Shown: one piece after another, positions 24,868-25,906 of the stretch
Position numbering within the stretch: position 1 is the stretch's first letter
How the letters are laid out: each line of letters opens with the position of its first letter
NCBI GenBank assembly: GCA_012036375.1
Contig: JAAUOI010000005.1
Span: 1 to 25,906 of the forward strand
From: Allobrachymonas sp.
GTDB taxonomy: Bacteria; Pseudomonadota; Gammaproteobacteria; Burkholderiales; Burkholderiaceae_C
Length of the DNA: 25,906 nucleotides
Direction of reading: 5' to 3'
The notes under the pieces: model-generated
Seen by the model: only the letters and a program-made list of their open reading frames with translations
The model's database searches: none
Told to the model about the DNA's origin: nothing
Translations under genes and position numbers: made by a program

Positions 24868-25906
24868 ATGTCCGAGTCCACCCAAGCTCCTGAAGCGTAT
24901 TTGCGCATTGACAACTTAACCAAAAAGTTCGGCGCTGTGACAGCCGTAGATCAGGTGTCGGTATCGATTCCTAAAGGTGAAATTTTTGCCTTGCTCGGCA
25001 GCTCTGGCAGTGGTAAATCTACCTTGCTGCGCATGCTGGCGGGTTTTGATGCGCCCACTTCGGGCGCGATTATCTGGGCGGACGAAAATATCGCCGACTT
25101 TCCGCCCTACGAGCGCCCAATCAACATGATGTTTCAGTCGTATGCGCTGTTTCCTCATTTGACGGTGGCCGACAACATTGCTTTTGGTCTCAAGCGCATG
25201 GGCTTGCCGCGCGAACAAATCAGCGAACAAGTGGGCAAGATGCTGGATTTGGTGCAGCTTTCAGCTCTGGCGCAACGTAAGCCGCATCAGCTGTCTGGCG
25301 GTCAACAGCAGCGCGTGGCGCTGGCGCGTAGCCTAGCTCGCAAGCCACAGCTCTTGTTGCTTGACGGAGCCACTTGGCGCTTTGGACAAAAAGCTGCGTG
25401 AGCAAACGCAATTTGAATTGGTCAACATCATCGAATCGGTGGGTGTGACTTGCGTGATCGTGACGCACGACCAAGAAGAAGCGATGACCATGGCGGCCCG
25501 TATTGCTGTGATGAGCCATGGCCGGATCATGCAAATTGGCTCACCGCATGATGTGTATGAAACACCCAATTGCCGCTTTGTGGCGGAATTTATTGGGGAT
25601 GCGAATTTGCTCGAAGGCAAGCTCACGCTGGACAAACCCGATCAATGTGAGGTACAAACGCCGCAAGCGCTGATTCATGTCGGTCATGGCATCACTGGTG
25701 TGCTTGGCGCTGAGGTGGCCGTGGCGATTCGCCCCGAAAAATCCATATCGACTTGGATGCGCCCGCTCAAAGTGTCAATGCGGTACAAGGCACGGTGCGC
25801 GAAATTGCCTACATGGGCAGCTACAGCACCTACGATGTGGCGCTTGCTGATGGCAAGCACTTAAAGGTCAGCCAAGCCAATGCCAGCCGCCACCCCGATG
25901 GCATCA
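24868..25906 (+). CDS. potA: Polyamine ABC transporter ATPase PotA (two frameshifts; runs off window end)
   Basis: Cytoplasmic ATPase of the spermidine/putrescine importer. Walker A GSSGSGKST, Q-loop MMFQSYALFPHLTVADNIAF, signature LSGGQQQR, Walker B QLLLLDEP and the H-loop VTHDQEE are all recoverable, followed by GSPHDVYETPNCRFVAEFIG and the start of the TOBE regulatory domain. An extra G at 25366-25367 and a missing A in 25737-25741 break the frame; repaired, these read LLLLDEPLGALDKKLR and IRPEKIHIDLDAPAQ. The protein is incomplete at the window end. The ATG has no evident ribosome binding site. Permease genes probably follow. Confidence 0.92.

Noticed and set aside
1..25906. Mass pseudogenisation of a degrading genome
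   Set aside because: Breaks are single bases, nearly all at homopolymers, hit essential genes and leave the downstream protein fully conserved; sequencing error explains them better.

Overview
The window looks like a chromosomal segment of a betaproteobacterium in Burkholderiales, most likely Comamonadaceae or a close relative. The basis is the gene content and order (rne / rluC; bcp-phoH; creBCD; fmdB-DUF502-aspS; potF-potA), family-level resemblance of the proteins, a moderately GC-rich composition (mid-50s percent by eye), and a dispersed palindromic repeat built like those I recall from Comamonadaceae. No species can be named.

Layout. Positions 1-185 (-): start of rne. 186-874: rne leader with hairpins, one repeat copy, and a stretch with no convincing gene. 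875-3949 (+): tight operon yefM-yoeB-rluC-yqiA-like hydrolase-Nudix-CoA-binding protein. 3946-7022 (-): phoH (PIN+PhoH) followed by an M20 deacylase, preceded by a putative ~85-nt structured RNA ending in an intrinsic terminator. 7358-9244 (-): DsbA-type isomerase, dienelactone hydrolase, and bcp peroxiredoxin with its own terminator. 9328-12227 (+): SDR oxidoreductase, creB, creC. 12313-14436 (+): creD behind a perfect CreB box, then marC. 14629-20214 (+): a five-gene archaic-type chaperone-usher pilus operon (two spore-coat-U-type subunits, chaperone, usher, tip adhesin). 20312-23215 (-): fmdB-DUF502-aspS. 23586-end (+): polyamine-type binding lipoprotein (potF-like), terminator, potA (runs off the window).

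Two themes cut across the window. First, 12 of the 27 genes carry single-base frameshifts (16 in all), and essential genes such as rne and aspS are among them. Nearly all lie in or next to homopolymers and each is repaired by one base, so I read them as sequencing errors, not pseudogenes. Two in-frame stops (in the M20 deacylase and the second pilin) are substitutions and are less easily dismissed. Coordinates for broken genes span the whole reconstructed gene.

Second, a ~60-75 bp palindromic repeat occurs six times. Three copies are read as protein (creC, usher linker, fmdB C-terminus), all in the same orientation and frame, giving related peptides of the form I/G-A-L/P-x-A-x-S/F-M-P/L-A. 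Others form the whole spacer in front of marC and DUF502, or a 13-bp hairpin between the convergent adhesin and aspS genes. An unrelated CCCTCTCCC-type palindrome is inserted in frame in rluC. Repeat-derived protein sequence is the most unusual feature here.
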